Numbered from the stretch's first letter, positions 20,299 to 29,325 are shown. The stretch: 64,000 bases of DNA from an uncultured Pelagibacteraceae bacterium (GCA_902590465.1 CACIWX010000001.1:62001-126000); one strand, 5' to 3'. Program-made: numbers and translations. Notes: a model not told the origin generated them from the letters alone.

Positions 20299-20965
20299 TA
20301 AAAATCATATTCTTATTGTAGATGACGACGATAGAATTCGTAATCTTTTAAAAGATTATCTTTCAGAAAACAATTATATTGTATCAACTGCAATAAATGC
20401 TGAAAATGCAAAAGAAAAATTACAATATTTAAAATTTGATATTATTATTTTAGATGTAATGATGCCGGGCCAAAATGGATATGAATTGACTAAAGAAATA
20501 AAAAAACAAATCAAAATTCCAATAATATTACTAACCGCAAAAGGTGAAGTTGAGAATAGAATAAAAGGATTAGAACTTGGGGCTGATGATTATATTGGCA
20601 AGCCTTTTGAGCCAAAAGAATTATTGCTAAGAATAAAAAATATAATTAATAAAAATAATAAAATTGATTTTACATCAAATCATTATGTTGGAGAAGCAAA
20701 AATAGATTTAAACAAAATGACTGTTAGTTTAGATAATAAGCTAAGAAAAATAAATAATTCAGAAAAGAAAGTTTTAATTGAAATGCTTACTAACCCAGGA
20801 ACAACTTTCTCCAGAGAGGAAATTGGAAAAATTTCTGGAATAAGTCAAGAAAGATCAATTGATGTTATGATTACAAGATTAAGACAAAAACTAGAAATTG
20901 ATCCAAAAAATCCAAAATTTCTTCAAACAGTAAGGGGCTCAGGTTATGTTCTCTGGATTGAATAG
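20288..20965 (+). CDS. petR: OmpR-family response regulator, PetR-like
   Basis: A 225-residue two-component response regulator. The receiver domain has the acidic cluster VDDDDRIR, the phospho-acceptor Asp in IIILDVMMPG (D56 from this start) and the Lys in YIGKPFEP. The C-terminal winged helix includes SREEIGKISG, SIDVMITRLRQKLEID and QTVRGSGYVLW. A TTG at 20285 could also start the frame, but the ATG one codon later is more likely. It overlaps the MarR gene by 11 nt and the kinase gene by 20 nt, so all three are probably one transcript. Confidence 0.92.
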   Translation: MENNKNHILIVDDDDRIRNLLKDYLSENNYIVSTAINAENAKEKLQYLKFDIIILDVMMPGQNGYELTKEIKKQIKIPIILLTAKGEVENRIKGLELGADDYIGKPFEPKELLLRIKNIINKNNKIDFTSNHYVGEAKIDLNKMTVSLDNKLRKINNSEKKVLIEMLTNPGTTFSREEIGKISGISQERSIDVMITRLRQKLEIDPKNPKFLQTVRGSGYVLWIE

Positions 20966-22265
20966 TTTTATAAAATATATACTTCCGAAAAGACTATTTT
21001 ATAGAGCTTTGATTATTGTTGCTGCTCCAACGATTATTCTGCAAATTATAATAACGATTGTTTTTTATGACAGTATATGGATTAAGGCAAATAAAAATAT
21101 AACTAGGTCGCTTGTTGCTCAACTCAAAACAATCGAAGAAGTTTATCAAAATGATAAAACAAATTTAGACTTTTTTACTGATAGTTATAAGAATAATTTT
21201 AATTTTGAAATTGGAATAAATCAAGAAATGTTTCCTAAAAACAGTGGTGAAAGAAGATTTAGTCCCATGGATAGATCTTTAAGAAGGGAATTAAAATCTA
21301 TTTTTGGAAATAATAATTATTGGTTTAACACGCACAAATTTAAAAATGCAGTTGAAATTAAAATACGATCAGGAAATGAAGTTATAGAATTTCTGGTACC
21401 TAAAGAAATGGTCTCCGCATCATCTGTAAGGCTTTTTGTTTTATGGACAACTCTTCCTTCTTTAGTATTAATTGTTATCGCTTTAATTTTTCTTAAAAAT
21501 CAAACTAAACCACTTGTAAAATTAGCAAAAGCAGCTGAAAGGTTTGGAAAAGGAGATTATGTTAACAACTTTAGAGCTTCGGGATCACAAGAAATTAGAA
21601 AAGCTGCATTTGAGTTCGATAGAATGGCCAAAAGGATTAACCGTCATCTTAATCAAAGAGCTGAAATGCTTTCAGGCATAAGTCATGACTTAAGAACACC
21701 TTTAACTCGATTAAAATTACAGCTAGCAATGTTAAAACAAAAAGATGTCTCGGACAAAATGTCAAAGGATATTGATGAAATGGAAAAAATGTTAAATGAT
21801 TATTTACATTTTGCTAAAACTCAGGCTCAAGAGGCTACTAGCGCAATTGATTTAATTTACCTACTAAATTCCATAAAGAATGAATTTAATAATAAAAACG
21901 TAAGCTTAAATTTCAATGATTTGAATATAAAGTTAAATGGGAGACCTACAGCATTAAAAAGATCTTTTGAAAATATTATTCAGAATGGCTTAACTTATGG
22001 TGGTAAAGTAGAAATTAATACTCATAAAGGAAATAAATTTATACTAGTTTCAATAGAAGATGATGGCCCCGGTATACCTGAGGACCAATACAAAAATGTT
22101 TTTAAACCATTTTTTAGATTAGACAAAAGTAGAAGTCTTAATAAGTCAGGTGTTGGTTTAGGTTTAGCTATTGTTGAGGATGTAATAAATTCACATGGCG
22201 GAAATATTCAACTTAATAAAAGTAAATACGGCGGTTTGCAAGTTAAGATCTCTTTACCTTTTTAA
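20946..22265 (+). CDS. Sensor histidine kinase, EnvZ type
   Basis: A 439-residue inner-membrane kinase. Two transmembrane helices lie near residues 20-42 and 162-183 and enclose a periplasmic domain of about 120 residues that I do not recognise. A HAMP linker follows (about 184-236). The phosphorylated His is H247 in SGISHDLRTPLTRLKLQL. The ATP-binding domain shows DDGPGIPEDQYKNVFKPFFR and GVGLGLAIVEDVI. It should phosphorylate the response regulator it overlaps. Its end runs 23 nt into the opposite ubiK gene. Confidence 0.93.
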   Translation: MFSGLNSFIKYILPKRLFYRALIIVAAPTIILQIIITIVFYDSIWIKANKNITRSLVAQLKTIEEVYQNDKTNLDFFTDSYKNNFNFEIGINQEMFPKNSGERRFSPMDRSLRRELKSIFGNNNYWFNTHKFKNAVEIKIRSGNEVIEFLVPKEMVSASSVRLFVLWTTLPSLVLIVIALIFLKNQTKPLVKLAKAAERFGKGDYVNNFRASGSQEIRKAAFEFDRMAKRINRHLNQRAEMLSGISHDLRTPLTRLKLQLAMLKQKDVSDKMSKDIDEMEKMLNDYLHFAKTQAQEATSAIDLIYLLNSIKNEFNNKNVSLNFNDLNIKLNGRPTALKRSFENIIQNGLTYGGKVEINTHKGNKFILVSIEDDGPGIPEDQYKNVFKPFFRLDKSRSLNKSGVGLGLAIVEDVINSHGGNIQLNKSKYGGLQVKISLPF

Positions 22266-22485
22266 TTTTTTTTTCTTTTAATTTTTTTATAATTAATTCT
22301 TGTTTTTGAACTATTTTTTTTAGGACCTCAAATTCTTCTCTAGAAACAAGATCTAATTTGTTAATTATTTTATCTCTTGTAAATTTGAGGTCTGTAGATA
22401 TCTCTTTTTTGATATCATTAGAAGTTAAAATGCCATTTTCTATTAAACTAGATAACGACTTTAAAATTTTTTCTGAGTTGCTCAT
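22243..22485 (-). CDS. ubiK: UbiK/BMFP-family small coiled-coil protein
   Basis: An 80-residue, highly charged protein. The family signature is readable: LKFTRDKIINKLDLVSREEF followed by a leucine-zipper-like helix rich in lysine and glutamate. This matches the YqiC/UbiK/BMFP family, trimeric accessory factors of ubiquinone synthesis also described as membrane fusogenic proteins. It is divergent from lgt, as I recall for many alphaproteobacteria. The 3' end overlaps the histidine kinase gene on the other strand by 23 nt. Confidence 0.82.
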   Translation of the reverse strand: MSNSEKILKSLSSLIENGILTSNDIKKEISTDLKFTRDKIINKLDLVSREEFEVLKKIVQKQELIIKKLKEKKIKKVKRS

Positions 22486-22497
22486 ACCTTATCTTAT

Positions 22498-22526
22498 TTG
22501 ATGGCAATACTAATTTCAAATATGTT
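22498..22526 (+). promoter_or_regulatory. Candidate promoter for lgt
   Basis: TTGATG (22498-22503), a 17-nt spacer and TATGTT (22521-22526) lie just upstream of the lgt ATG at 22537. The predicted start of transcription would be within a few bases of the start codon. Prediction by eye; the region is AT-rich. Confidence 0.35.
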
Positions 22527-22536
22527 ATAAGAAAAT

Positions 22537-23346
22537 ATGTACACCCATAATTTAGACCCCGTTTTATTTAGTTTTGGGTTTTTATCGATTAGATGGTACT
22601 CATTATCTTATATTTTTGGAATACTTATAGGTTGGTGGTTAGGTAAAAAAATAATAAATCATATTTTAAAAATATCAAATCTCAAATTTAAAATTAAAGA
22701 CTTTGACGACTTAATCACTTATATAATCGTCTCTATTATAATTGGGGGAAGACTTGGATATGTCATATTCTATAACCCCGGCTATTATATTTCTCATCCA
22801 GCAGAAATTTTAAAAGTTTGGGAAGGAGGAATGTCCTTTCATGGTGCATTGATTGGTATAATTATTGGAACATACTTATTTTCTTCAAAAAAAAATATCC
22901 CTGTCTTTTTTATGTTAGACATTTTAGCTTGCGTGTCACCTATAGGAATATTTTTAGGACGTTTAGCAAATTTTATAAACGGAGAATTAATTGGTAAAGT
23001 GACATCTGTACCATGGGGTGTGATTTTTCCAGCTTTCGATAAGTTGACAAGACATCCCTCTCAACTCTATGAAGCTATTCTTGAGGGAATAGTTTTATTT
23101 TTTATATTGAATAAAATAATTTTTAAGAAAATATATTCTATGGGTACTTGTTCTTGTTTATTTTTGGTTTTCTATGGAATTTTTAGAATTATATCAGAAT
23201 TTTTTAGAGAGCCTGATGTTCAATTAGGTTACATATTTAATTTGTTTAGTATGGGAACAATTTTGAGTTTGTTTATGATTTTTGCTGGATTTTTAATCTT
23301 CAATATTTTACGAAAAAAAAATGAAAACAAACAAAATATTTTTTAA
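22537..23346 (+). CDS. lgt: Prolipoprotein diacylglyceryl transferase
   Basis: A 269-residue polytopic inner-membrane enzyme that moves diacylglycerol from phosphatidylglycerol to the lipobox cysteine of prolipoproteins. Family motifs are clear: IRWYSLSYIFGILIGWWLG at the N-terminus, GGRLGYVIFYNP, GMSFHGALIG with the essential His, GRLANFINGELIGKVT (the Lgt signature region), and RHPSQLYEAILEG. It is about average length. It leads a plus-strand run with midA and pgeF, overlapping midA by 26 nt. Confidence 0.97.
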   Translation: MYTHNLDPVLFSFGFLSIRWYSLSYIFGILIGWWLGKKIINHILKISNLKFKIKDFDDLITYIIVSIIIGGRLGYVIFYNPGYYISHPAEILKVWEGGMSFHGALIGIIIGTYLFSSKKNIPVFFMLDILACVSPIGIFLGRLANFINGELIGKVTSVPWGVIFPAFDKLTRHPSQLYEAILEGIVLFFILNKIIFKKIYSMGTCSCLFLVFYGIFRIISEFFREPDVQLGYIFNLFSMGTILSLFMIFAGFLIFNILRKKNENKQNIF

Positions 23347-24385
23347 AAATTCTAAAATTCTTCCAGTCGATAGTTTTTTCAAAAATGTTCTTTATGATAA
23401 AAAATTTGGATATTACAATTCAAAATTTCCATTAGGAAAAAAAGGTGATTTTATTACTTCGCCAAAAATATCAAGTTTATTTTCCGAAATAATTGCAATT
23501 TGGATAATTAGTTGTTGGGAGACATTTGGAAAACCAAAAAATTTTAATATTGTTGAGCTGGGTCCAGGTGATGGAAGTTTAGCAAGTATATTGTTAAGAT
23601 CTTTTAAAAAATTTCCTGAATTTAATTCAAAAAAAAAATTGTTCTTGTTCGAAGAAAGCTGGTTATTAAAAAAAATACAAAAAAGGAAGATTAACAATAA
23701 GGGTGTTAGGTGGATTAATAACTTTAATGAAATTAAAAAAGGACCAGTAGTATTTTTTGGAAATGAATTTTTTGATGCAATACCAATTAAACAGTTTAAA
23801 AAGTTAAAAAATTCAATATTTGAGAAAAATTATATCATTGAAAAGAACAATAAAATTAAACAAGTTTTTAAAAAAGCTTCAGTATCTAATGTGAGAGATA
23901 TCAAGTCTTACAAGATATTAAAGAAATTAAAATTTATTGAATATCCAAAATTAGGTTTAAAAGAGCTTAAAAAAATAACAAAAAAAATTTCTATGCTGAA
24001 TGGATGTATTTTATTAATTGATTATGGTTACTCAAAGCCAAATAATCAAAATACTTTACAATCTGTAATACAACATAAAAAAAATAAATTATTTAATAAT
24101 TTAGGTAGAGCTGATATTACTGCGCATGTTAACTTTGCGCTTCTAAATGAATTTTTTTTAAAAAATAATTTAAAAACTAAAAATTTAATCTCCCAAAAAG
24201 AATTTTTAGAAAATATGGGTCTTGTTGAAAGAGCTAATATTCTAGCAAAAAAAATGAGGTTTACTCAAAAAACAGATTTATATCTAAGAATTCAAAGATT
24301 ATTAAGTCCTAAGATGATGGGAGAGTTATTTAAAGTAATTTTAGCTTATAATTTTAAAAACAATAATTTCACAGGATTTAAATAA
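23321..24385 (+). CDS. midA: MidA/NDUFAF7-family SAM-dependent methyltransferase
   Basis: A 354-residue class I methyltransferase of the MidA (DUF185) family. Its eukaryotic relative, NDUFAF7, methylates an arginine of the NDUFS2 subunit of respiratory complex I. The SAM-binding motif I is IVELGPGDGSLASILL. FFGNEFFDAIPIKQF and the upstream FGYYNSKFPLGKKGDFITSP are family hallmarks. It is lysine-rich in this AT-rich genome. Its position between lgt and pgeF is a conserved alphaproteobacterial order. Acting on complex I is an inference from the eukaryotic homologue. Confidence 0.88.
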   Translation: MKTNKIFFKNSKILPVDSFFKNVLYDKKFGYYNSKFPLGKKGDFITSPKISSLFSEIIAIWIISCWETFGKPKNFNIVELGPGDGSLASILLRSFKKFPEFNSKKKLFLFEESWLLKKIQKRKINNKGVRWINNFNEIKKGPVVFFGNEFFDAIPIKQFKKLKNSIFEKNYIIEKNNKIKQVFKKASVSNVRDIKSYKILKKLKFIEYPKLGLKELKKITKKISMLNGCILLIDYGYSKPNNQNTLQSVIQHKKNKLFNNLGRADITAHVNFALLNEFFLKNNLKTKNLISQKEFLENMGLVERANILAKKMRFTQKTDLYLRIQRLLSPKMMGELFKVILAYNFKNNNFTGFK

Positions 24386-25137
24386 TGTTTTACTCAAAAA
24401 AACTTAAAAAGATTAAAAAGGTTAGTCATTGTTTTTTCTCCAGAAAAAATGGATTTTCTAAAGGTATCTATGAGAGTTTAAATTGTGGAAGAGGTTCAAA
24501 AGATAATAAAATAAGCATTCAGAAAAACCTAAAATTTGTCGCTAAAACTATGGCAGTTGAAAGAAGTAAATTGATATTAATGCATCAAACTCATAGTAAT
24601 AAAGTTGTTGAAATAACAAAAAAAAATTACAAAAAAAAAATCAAGGCAGACGCGATGATAACTCAAATGAGAAATTTAGCTATTGGAGTAGTAACTGCTG
24701 ATTGCGTGCCTATCATTTTTTGTGACTATAAAAGTCAAGTTGCTGGTTGTATTCATGCAGGCTGGAAAGGCGCTTTTACTGGTGTAATTGAAAATACATT
24801 TAAAAGGGTTAAAAGACTAAATTTAAAAAATAAAATCTATGCAAGTGTTGGGCCATGTATTGGGAATAAAAGTTATGAAGTTAACGTCAAATTTTACAAA
24901 ATGTTTGTGTCAAAATCTTGGAAATATAAAATTTATTTTAAAGAAAAAAATAAAACAAAAAAACTGTTTAATTTAAGAAAATTTGTGACTGATAAGCTTT
25001 TAAAATTAGGTATTGAAGTTGACCATGTAAATAAAGATACTTTCTCTGAAAAAAGTAATTTTTTCAGTTATAGAAGATCATTTAAATTGAAGCAAAAAGA
25101 TTATGGAAGATGTATATCTACAGTTCGCCTAGTTTAA
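24385..25137 (+). CDS. pgeF: PgeF/YfiH laccase-domain protein
   Basis: A 250-residue member of the YfiH family, once called polyphenol oxidase and shown in E. coli (YfiH/PgeF) to remove mis-incorporated serine-containing peptidoglycan precursor. The zinc-binding and catalytic motifs are present: LMHQTHSNKVVEI, VVTADCVPIIFCD with the conserved Cys, and GCIHAGWKGAF with the conserved His. The ATG overlaps the stop of midA as TAATG. The C-terminal SYRRSFKLKQKDYGRCIST is also typical. Confidence 0.92.
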   Translation: MFYSKKLKKIKKVSHCFFSRKNGFSKGIYESLNCGRGSKDNKISIQKNLKFVAKTMAVERSKLILMHQTHSNKVVEITKKNYKKKIKADAMITQMRNLAIGVVTADCVPIIFCDYKSQVAGCIHAGWKGAFTGVIENTFKRVKRLNLKNKIYASVGPCIGNKSYEVNVKFYKMFVSKSWKYKIYFKEKNKTKKLFNLRKFVTDKLLKLGIEVDHVNKDTFSEKSNFFSYRRSFKLKQKDYGRCISTVRLV

Positions 25138-25147
25138 CTTTATTAAT

Positions 25148-25175
25148 TTGAAAAGATATAGAAATAAGGTATAAA
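25148..25175 (+). promoter_or_regulatory. Candidate promoter for prs
   Basis: TTGAAA (25148-25153), a 16-nt spacer and TATAAA (25170-25175) match sigma-70 well. Transcription would start about 25182, leaving a leader of roughly six bases before the ATG at 25188, too short for a ribosome binding site. Confidence 0.5.
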
Positions 25176-25187
25176 TAGTTACATTTC

Positions 25188-26120
25188 ATGAAAATTTTAT
25201 CTGGAACAAGCAATTTAAAACTTAGTAAAAATATTGCTAAAAATCTAAAATTAAAACTTATAAACACCAATATTAGAAGATTTGCTGATGGAGAAATTTA
25301 TATTGAAATAAATGAAAATATAAGGGGCAATAGTGTTTTTGTAATTCAATCTACTTCAAATCCAGCAAACGATAATTTAATGGAATTACTTTTAGTAATT
25401 GATGCATTGAAGAGATCTTCTGCAAAAACTATAACAGCTGTAATCCCATATTTTGGTTATGCGAGACAAGATAGAAAAGTTGCTCCGAGAACCTCTATAT
25501 CAGCAAAAGTTGTCGCAAATTTACTAACTAATGCGGGAGCTAATAGAATTGTTACGGTTGATTTACACGCTGGGCAGATTCAAGGTTTTTTTGATATGCC
25601 AGTTGATAACTTATTTACTACTCCTCTATTTTCAAAATTTATTAAGAGAAAGGTCACTTCAAAAAACTTAATTTGTGTTTCTCCGGATATGGGTGGTGTT
25701 GCTAGAACAAGAGCTTTAGCTACTAGATTAAAAGCTGATCTTGCAATCATTGACAAAAGAAGACCAGCGCCTGGAAAATCTCAGGTTATGAATATTATTG
25801 GAGATGTTAAAAACAAAACTTGTATCATTGTAGACGATATTATTGACAGTGGAGGGACGATAGTTAATGCCGTTGATGCTCTTAAAAAAAAGGGAGCTAA
25901 AGAAGTTTTTGTTTTTATAACTCATGCAGTATTGAGTGGAGATTCGGCAAAAAAAATTAAGAATTCTAAGATTAAAAAATTAATTATTACTGATTCAATT
26001 GATAATTCTGATAAAATTAAAAATAACAATAAAATTGAGGTGTTATCTATCTCATCATTGATGTCGGAGGCCATTAAGAGAATAGCAAACTCTAATTCGG
26101 TGTCTGATTTATTCAATTAA
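25188..26120 (+). CDS. prs: Ribose-phosphate pyrophosphokinase (PRPP synthetase)
   Basis: A 310-residue enzyme that converts ribose 5-phosphate and ATP to PRPP for nucleotide, histidine and tryptophan synthesis. Visible motifs are RFADGEIYIEINENIRG, YFGYARQDRK in the ATP-binding flexible loop region, VDLHAGQIQGFFDMPVDN, VSPDMGGVARTRALA, and the PRPP-binding loop CIIVDDIIDSGGTI. Length and order are those of bacterial class I enzymes. It stands alone between two short intergenic gaps, each with a promoter-like sequence. Confidence 0.98.
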   Translation: MKILSGTSNLKLSKNIAKNLKLKLINTNIRRFADGEIYIEINENIRGNSVFVIQSTSNPANDNLMELLLVIDALKRSSAKTITAVIPYFGYARQDRKVAPRTSISAKVVANLLTNAGANRIVTVDLHAGQIQGFFDMPVDNLFTTPLFSKFIKRKVTSKNLICVSPDMGGVARTRALATRLKADLAIIDKRRPAPGKSQVMNIIGDVKNKTCIIVDDIIDSGGTIVNAVDALKKKGAKEVFVFITHAVLSGDSAKKIKNSKIKKLIITDSIDNSDKIKNNNKIEVLSISSLMSEAIKRIANSNSVSDLFN

Positions 26121-26123
26121 CAC

Positions 26124-26152
26124 TTGTTTTGATACTAATCTTGGGTTATACA
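26124..26152 (+). promoter_or_regulatory. Candidate promoter for rplY-pth-ychF
   Basis: TTGTTT (26124-26129), a 17-nt spacer and TATACA (26147-26152) sit in the 49-bp gap between prs and rplY. The match is moderate, and the call rests on spacing and position. Confidence 0.35.
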
Positions 26153-26169
26153 CCCTCTTCAATTATATT

Positions 26170-26928
26170 ATGAGTAACATAAAGGCAATAAAAAGAGAGA
26201 GCACCTCTTCTGGCTCAAACAATAAATTAAGGTCACAAGGTCTTATACCTGCTATTCTATATGGTGGAAAAGACGCCAATCAAAATATCTCTATACAGAT
26301 TAAAGAAATTAAAAATTTAGTAAATTCAGATACCTTTTTATCTAAAGTTTTAGAATTAGATATTGATGGAAAAAAAGAAAGAGTAATTCCAAGAGATGTA
26401 GCTTTTAATGTCGTATCTGAAGAACCTATACATATAGACTTTATGAGAATTGTTTCAGGAAAAAAAATTATTTTAGAAATACCTGTAAAGTTTATCAATC
26501 ATCCTGGCTCACCTGGTTTAAAAAGAGGCGGAGTTTTAAATATAGTGAGAAGAAAAGTTGAGTTGAAATGTCCAGCGGAAAATATTCCAAATGAGATAGT
26601 CGTGGATCTTACAGGGACAGATATTGGAACAAGTATAAAAATTTCCTCTGTAAAATTAGAAGACAATGTTGTTCCAACTATTACAGATCGTGATTTCGTA
26701 ATTGCAACTGTAGCTTCTCCAACAGTTATCAAAGAACCAGAAAAACCAGCGGAGGGAGAGGCTGTAGCAGAAGGTGCTGAAGGTGAGGTTCCAGCAGAAG
26801 GTGCAGATGCTGCTGCAACTAGTAAAGATGGAGAAGCAGCTAAGAAAGATGATAAGTCTAAAGATGGTGCTGATAAAAAACCTGACGAAAAAAAATCTCC
26901 TGAAAAGAAACCTGCTGAGAAAAAATAA
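26170..26928 (+). CDS. rplY: 50S ribosomal protein L25/general stress protein Ctc
   Basis: A 252-residue two-domain L25 (Ctc/TL5 type) that binds 5S rRNA. The N-terminal L25 domain covers about 1-92 (SQGLIPAILYGGKDANQNI and IHIDFMRIVSGKK). The beta-rich Ctc C-domain covers about 93-186 (IPVKFINHPGSPGLKRGGVL). Residues 187-252 form a low-complexity tail, first Ala/Glu/Gly-rich and then Lys/Asp/Pro-rich, with no predicted fold. It is followed after 5 nt by pth, the usual alphaproteobacterial order. Confidence 0.95.
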   Translation: MSNIKAIKRESTSSGSNNKLRSQGLIPAILYGGKDANQNISIQIKEIKNLVNSDTFLSKVLELDIDGKKERVIPRDVAFNVVSEEPIHIDFMRIVSGKKIILEIPVKFINHPGSPGLKRGGVLNIVRRKVELKCPAENIPNEIVVDLTGTDIGTSIKISSVKLEDNVVPTITDRDFVIATVASPTVIKEPEKPAEGEAVAEGAEGEVPAEGADAAATSKDGEAAKKDDKSKDGADKKPDEKKSPEKKPAEKK

Positions 26929-26933
26929 TTAAT

Positions 26934-27506
26934 ATGCTTTTACTCGTCGGATTAGGAAACCCTGGATCCAACTATACTAATACTAGACATAACATTGGTT
27001 TTAAAATAATTGATGCTATAAACGCTCATTTTAAACTTTCAAAACAAAAACCAAAATTCAAAGGCTTGCTCACTACAGGGAACATTGATGAAAAAAAAAT
27101 CTATGCCATCAAACCATTAACTTTTATGAATAACTCTGGAACAGCCATTAAAGAATTGATTGATTATTTTAAGATTGACGCAAAAGATGTTTTTGTTTTT
27201 CACGATGATATGGATATAGACTTTGGAAAAATAAAAGCAAAATTTGGAGGAAGTAGCGCAGGACATAACGGAATTGAGTCTATCGATAAATTTATAGGCA
27301 AAGATTACTCCAGAGTTCGCATCGGTATTGGACATCCAAAACAAAACAAAAAAGTGAATAATCACGTTTTAGAGGATTTTAAGGAAGACGAAGAGGATAA
27401 AATTAATGAAATAACAGAAAATATTGTAAAACAATTACCAACATTGATTGAAAAAAAAATAGACCTTTTTTCAAGTAAAGTTAATCAAGACCTTAATGGG
27501 ATTTAA
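26934..27506 (+). CDS. pth: Peptidyl-tRNA hydrolase
   Basis: A 190-residue enzyme that recycles peptidyl-tRNA dropped from ribosomes. Catalytic and binding residues are visible in GLGNPGSNYTNTRHNIGF (with His20), KPLTFMNNSGTAI (Asn), HDDMDIDFGKIKAKFGGSSA (Asp) and GHNGIESIDKFIG. It follows rplY, encoding L25, after 5 nt and overlaps ychF by 11 nt. Complete and of normal length. Confidence 0.97.
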   Translation: MLLLVGLGNPGSNYTNTRHNIGFKIIDAINAHFKLSKQKPKFKGLLTTGNIDEKKIYAIKPLTFMNNSGTAIKELIDYFKIDAKDVFVFHDDMDIDFGKIKAKFGGSSAGHNGIESIDKFIGKDYSRVRIGIGHPKQNKKVNNHVLEDFKEDEEDKINEITENIVKQLPTLIEKKIDLFSSKVNQDLNGI

Positions 27507-28566
27507 ATGTGGAATAGTTGGGCTTCCTAATGTTGGAAAGTCCACTTTATTCAATGCATTAACAGCATCGAAAAATGCAGAGGCTGCTAACTTTCCTTTC
27601 TGTACTATAGATCCAAATATCGGAATAGTCGATGTCATTGATGAAAGATTAGACAAACTATCGAAATTATCTAACTCTAAAAAAAAAATTTATACTAATA
27701 TAACTTTTGTAGATATTGCAGGATTAGTTAAAGGTGCTTCTAAGGGTGAGGGATTGGGTAATAAATTCCTGTCTCACATAAGGGAGGTCGATGCAATTAT
27801 TCATTTAGTTAGATGCTTTGAGTCTGAAAAGATTACTCATGTTAATTCTAATATTAACCCTGTTGAAGATTTAGAAACTATAAAAACTGAGATAATATTG
27901 TCAGACATTGATATCATTCAGAAAAAGCTTGAGAAAGGGAAAAAAAAACTTCTTGAAGAAAAACAGATTAAAATTTTAGAGGAAAAGCTTAACCAGTTAA
28001 ACGAAGGTAAGGAAATATCCGTTAACGATATAGATGAAAAAAAATTCTTATTCTCTCTAGGTCTTTTAAGTATTAAACCAAAAATTATTGTTTGTAACGT
28101 AGATGAAGAAAGTTTAGCAAATGGAAATGATTTTACCGAACAGGTAAAGAAAAAATATGTAAACGAAAAAGTGGTAACAATTTGTGCTGATATAGAAGAT
28201 CAAATTATGGGCTTGGATAACAGTGAAAGAGAAACTTTTATGAAAGAAATTGGTCTAAATAAAACGGGTTTAAATCAATTAATTAAAGAAGGATACGAGC
28301 TCCTAAATCTTGATACCTTTTTTACCTCTGGTCCAGAAGAAAGTCGGGCGTGGACTGTAAAAAAAAATACTCTTGCGCCAAAAGCAGCAAGTGTAATTCA
28401 TACCGATTTTGAGAAAAATTTTATTAGGGCAGAAGCTGTCACATGTGAGGATTTTATAAAGTTTGGTAGTGCAGAAAAATGCAAAGAAAACGGAAAGCTT
28501 AGAATCGAAGGAAAAGATTATATAGTTAAAGATGGCGACGTCTTATACTTCCGTGTCAACCCGTGA
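27496..28566 (+). CDS. ychF: Redox-regulated ATPase/GTP-binding protein YchF (Obg-like ATPase)
   Basis: A 356-residue P-loop protein of the Obg/OLA1 subfamily that prefers ATP. The P-loop is GLPNVGKSTLFNALT. The switch regions include CTIDPNIGIV and FVDIAGLVKGASKGEGLGN. The base-specificity motif is the non-canonical IIVCNVDEE instead of NKxD. The C-terminal TGS domain is visible (LDTFFTSGPEESRAWTVKK and DFIKFGSAEKCKENGKLRIE). The start overlaps pth. The 3' end overlaps the opposite petC gene by 24 nt. Confidence 0.97.
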   Translation: MGFKCGIVGLPNVGKSTLFNALTASKNAEAANFPFCTIDPNIGIVDVIDERLDKLSKLSNSKKKIYTNITFVDIAGLVKGASKGEGLGNKFLSHIREVDAIIHLVRCFESEKITHVNSNINPVEDLETIKTEIILSDIDIIQKKLEKGKKKLLEEKQIKILEEKLNQLNEGKEISVNDIDEKKFLFSLGLLSIKPKIIVCNVDEESLANGNDFTEQVKKKYVNEKVVTICADIEDQIMGLDNSERETFMKEIGLNKTGLNQLIKEGYELLNLDTFFTSGPEESRAWTVKKNTLAPKAASVIHTDFEKNFIRAEAVTCEDFIKFGSAEKCKENGKLRIEGKDYIVKDGDVLYFRVNP

Positions 28567-29325
28567 CCAAATTTTCTTCATACTTAGATAAACTAAGGTA
28601 GTTAAAAGAATTAAATAAATAATTACTTTAACGCCTGTCCTGTGTCTTTCTTCTAATTCAGGCTCAGCAGCCCAAGCTAAAAAAGTTGTTACATCTTTAG
28701 CCATTTGATCAACAGTAGACTCTGTACCATCTGCATATTCAACTAAGCCATCCATTAAATTATTTGGCATTTTAATCTTATTTCCGGCCATATATTTATT
28801 GTAATAAACACCATCATCAAGAGTAACACCTGGGGGAGGGTCTTCATAACCGACAAGAACTGAATAAATGTAATTAGCTCCTCCTTTTCTTGCTTTAACT
28901 AAAACTGACATATCAGGTGGGTATGCCCCACCGTTAGCAGCTGTTGCTGCCTGAACATTAGGGTATGGGCTTTTAAATTTATCCGAAGGTTTTCCTGGTC
29001 GAGTAAACATTTCTCCCTGGGAATCTGGACCATCATCTATTTCAAAACTAGCAGCAATAGCTTTTACTTCTTGTTCTGAAAACTCAGGTCCGCCAGGTTC
29101 TCCTAAATTTCTATAGCTAAGGTATTGCATTGAGTGGCAAGAAGCACAGACTTCTTTATATACTTGAAAACCTCTTTGTAAAGATGCTCTATCAAAAGTT
29201 CCTGTTAAGCCTTTAAAACTCCAATCCACTTTAATTGGATCAATCATTTCAGCGCTTTGTAGTGGCCTGAGTGAGATTAGTAACAAAAAAGATAAAACGA
29301 GTAGTTTTATATTAAACTTTATCAT
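28543..29325 (-). CDS. petC: Cytochrome c1 of the cytochrome bc1 complex
   Basis: A 260-residue c-type cytochrome on the periplasmic face of complex III. An N-terminal signal (about 1-25) is followed by the single haem site C60-x2-C63-H64 ([13 protein letters not shown]). A later NKIKMPNNL supplies a likely Met axial ligand. A C-terminal helix ([20 protein letters not shown]) anchors it in the membrane. It passes electrons from the Rieske protein to soluble cytochrome c. It is third in petABC and overlaps petB by 14 nt. Confidence 0.96.
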   Translation of the reverse strand: MIKFNIKLLVLSFLLLISLRPLQSAEMIDPIKVDWSFKGLTGTFDRASLQRGFQVYKEVCASCHSMQYLSYRNLGEPGGPEFSEQEVKAIAASFEIDDGPDSQGEMFTRPGKPSDKFKSPYPNVQAATAANGGAYPPDMSVLVKARKGGANYIYSVLVGYEDPPPGVTLDDGVYYNKYMAGNKIKMPNNLMDGLVEYADGTESTVDQMAKDVTTFLAWAAEPELEERHRTGVKVIIYLILLTTLVYLSMKKIWSRVDTEV

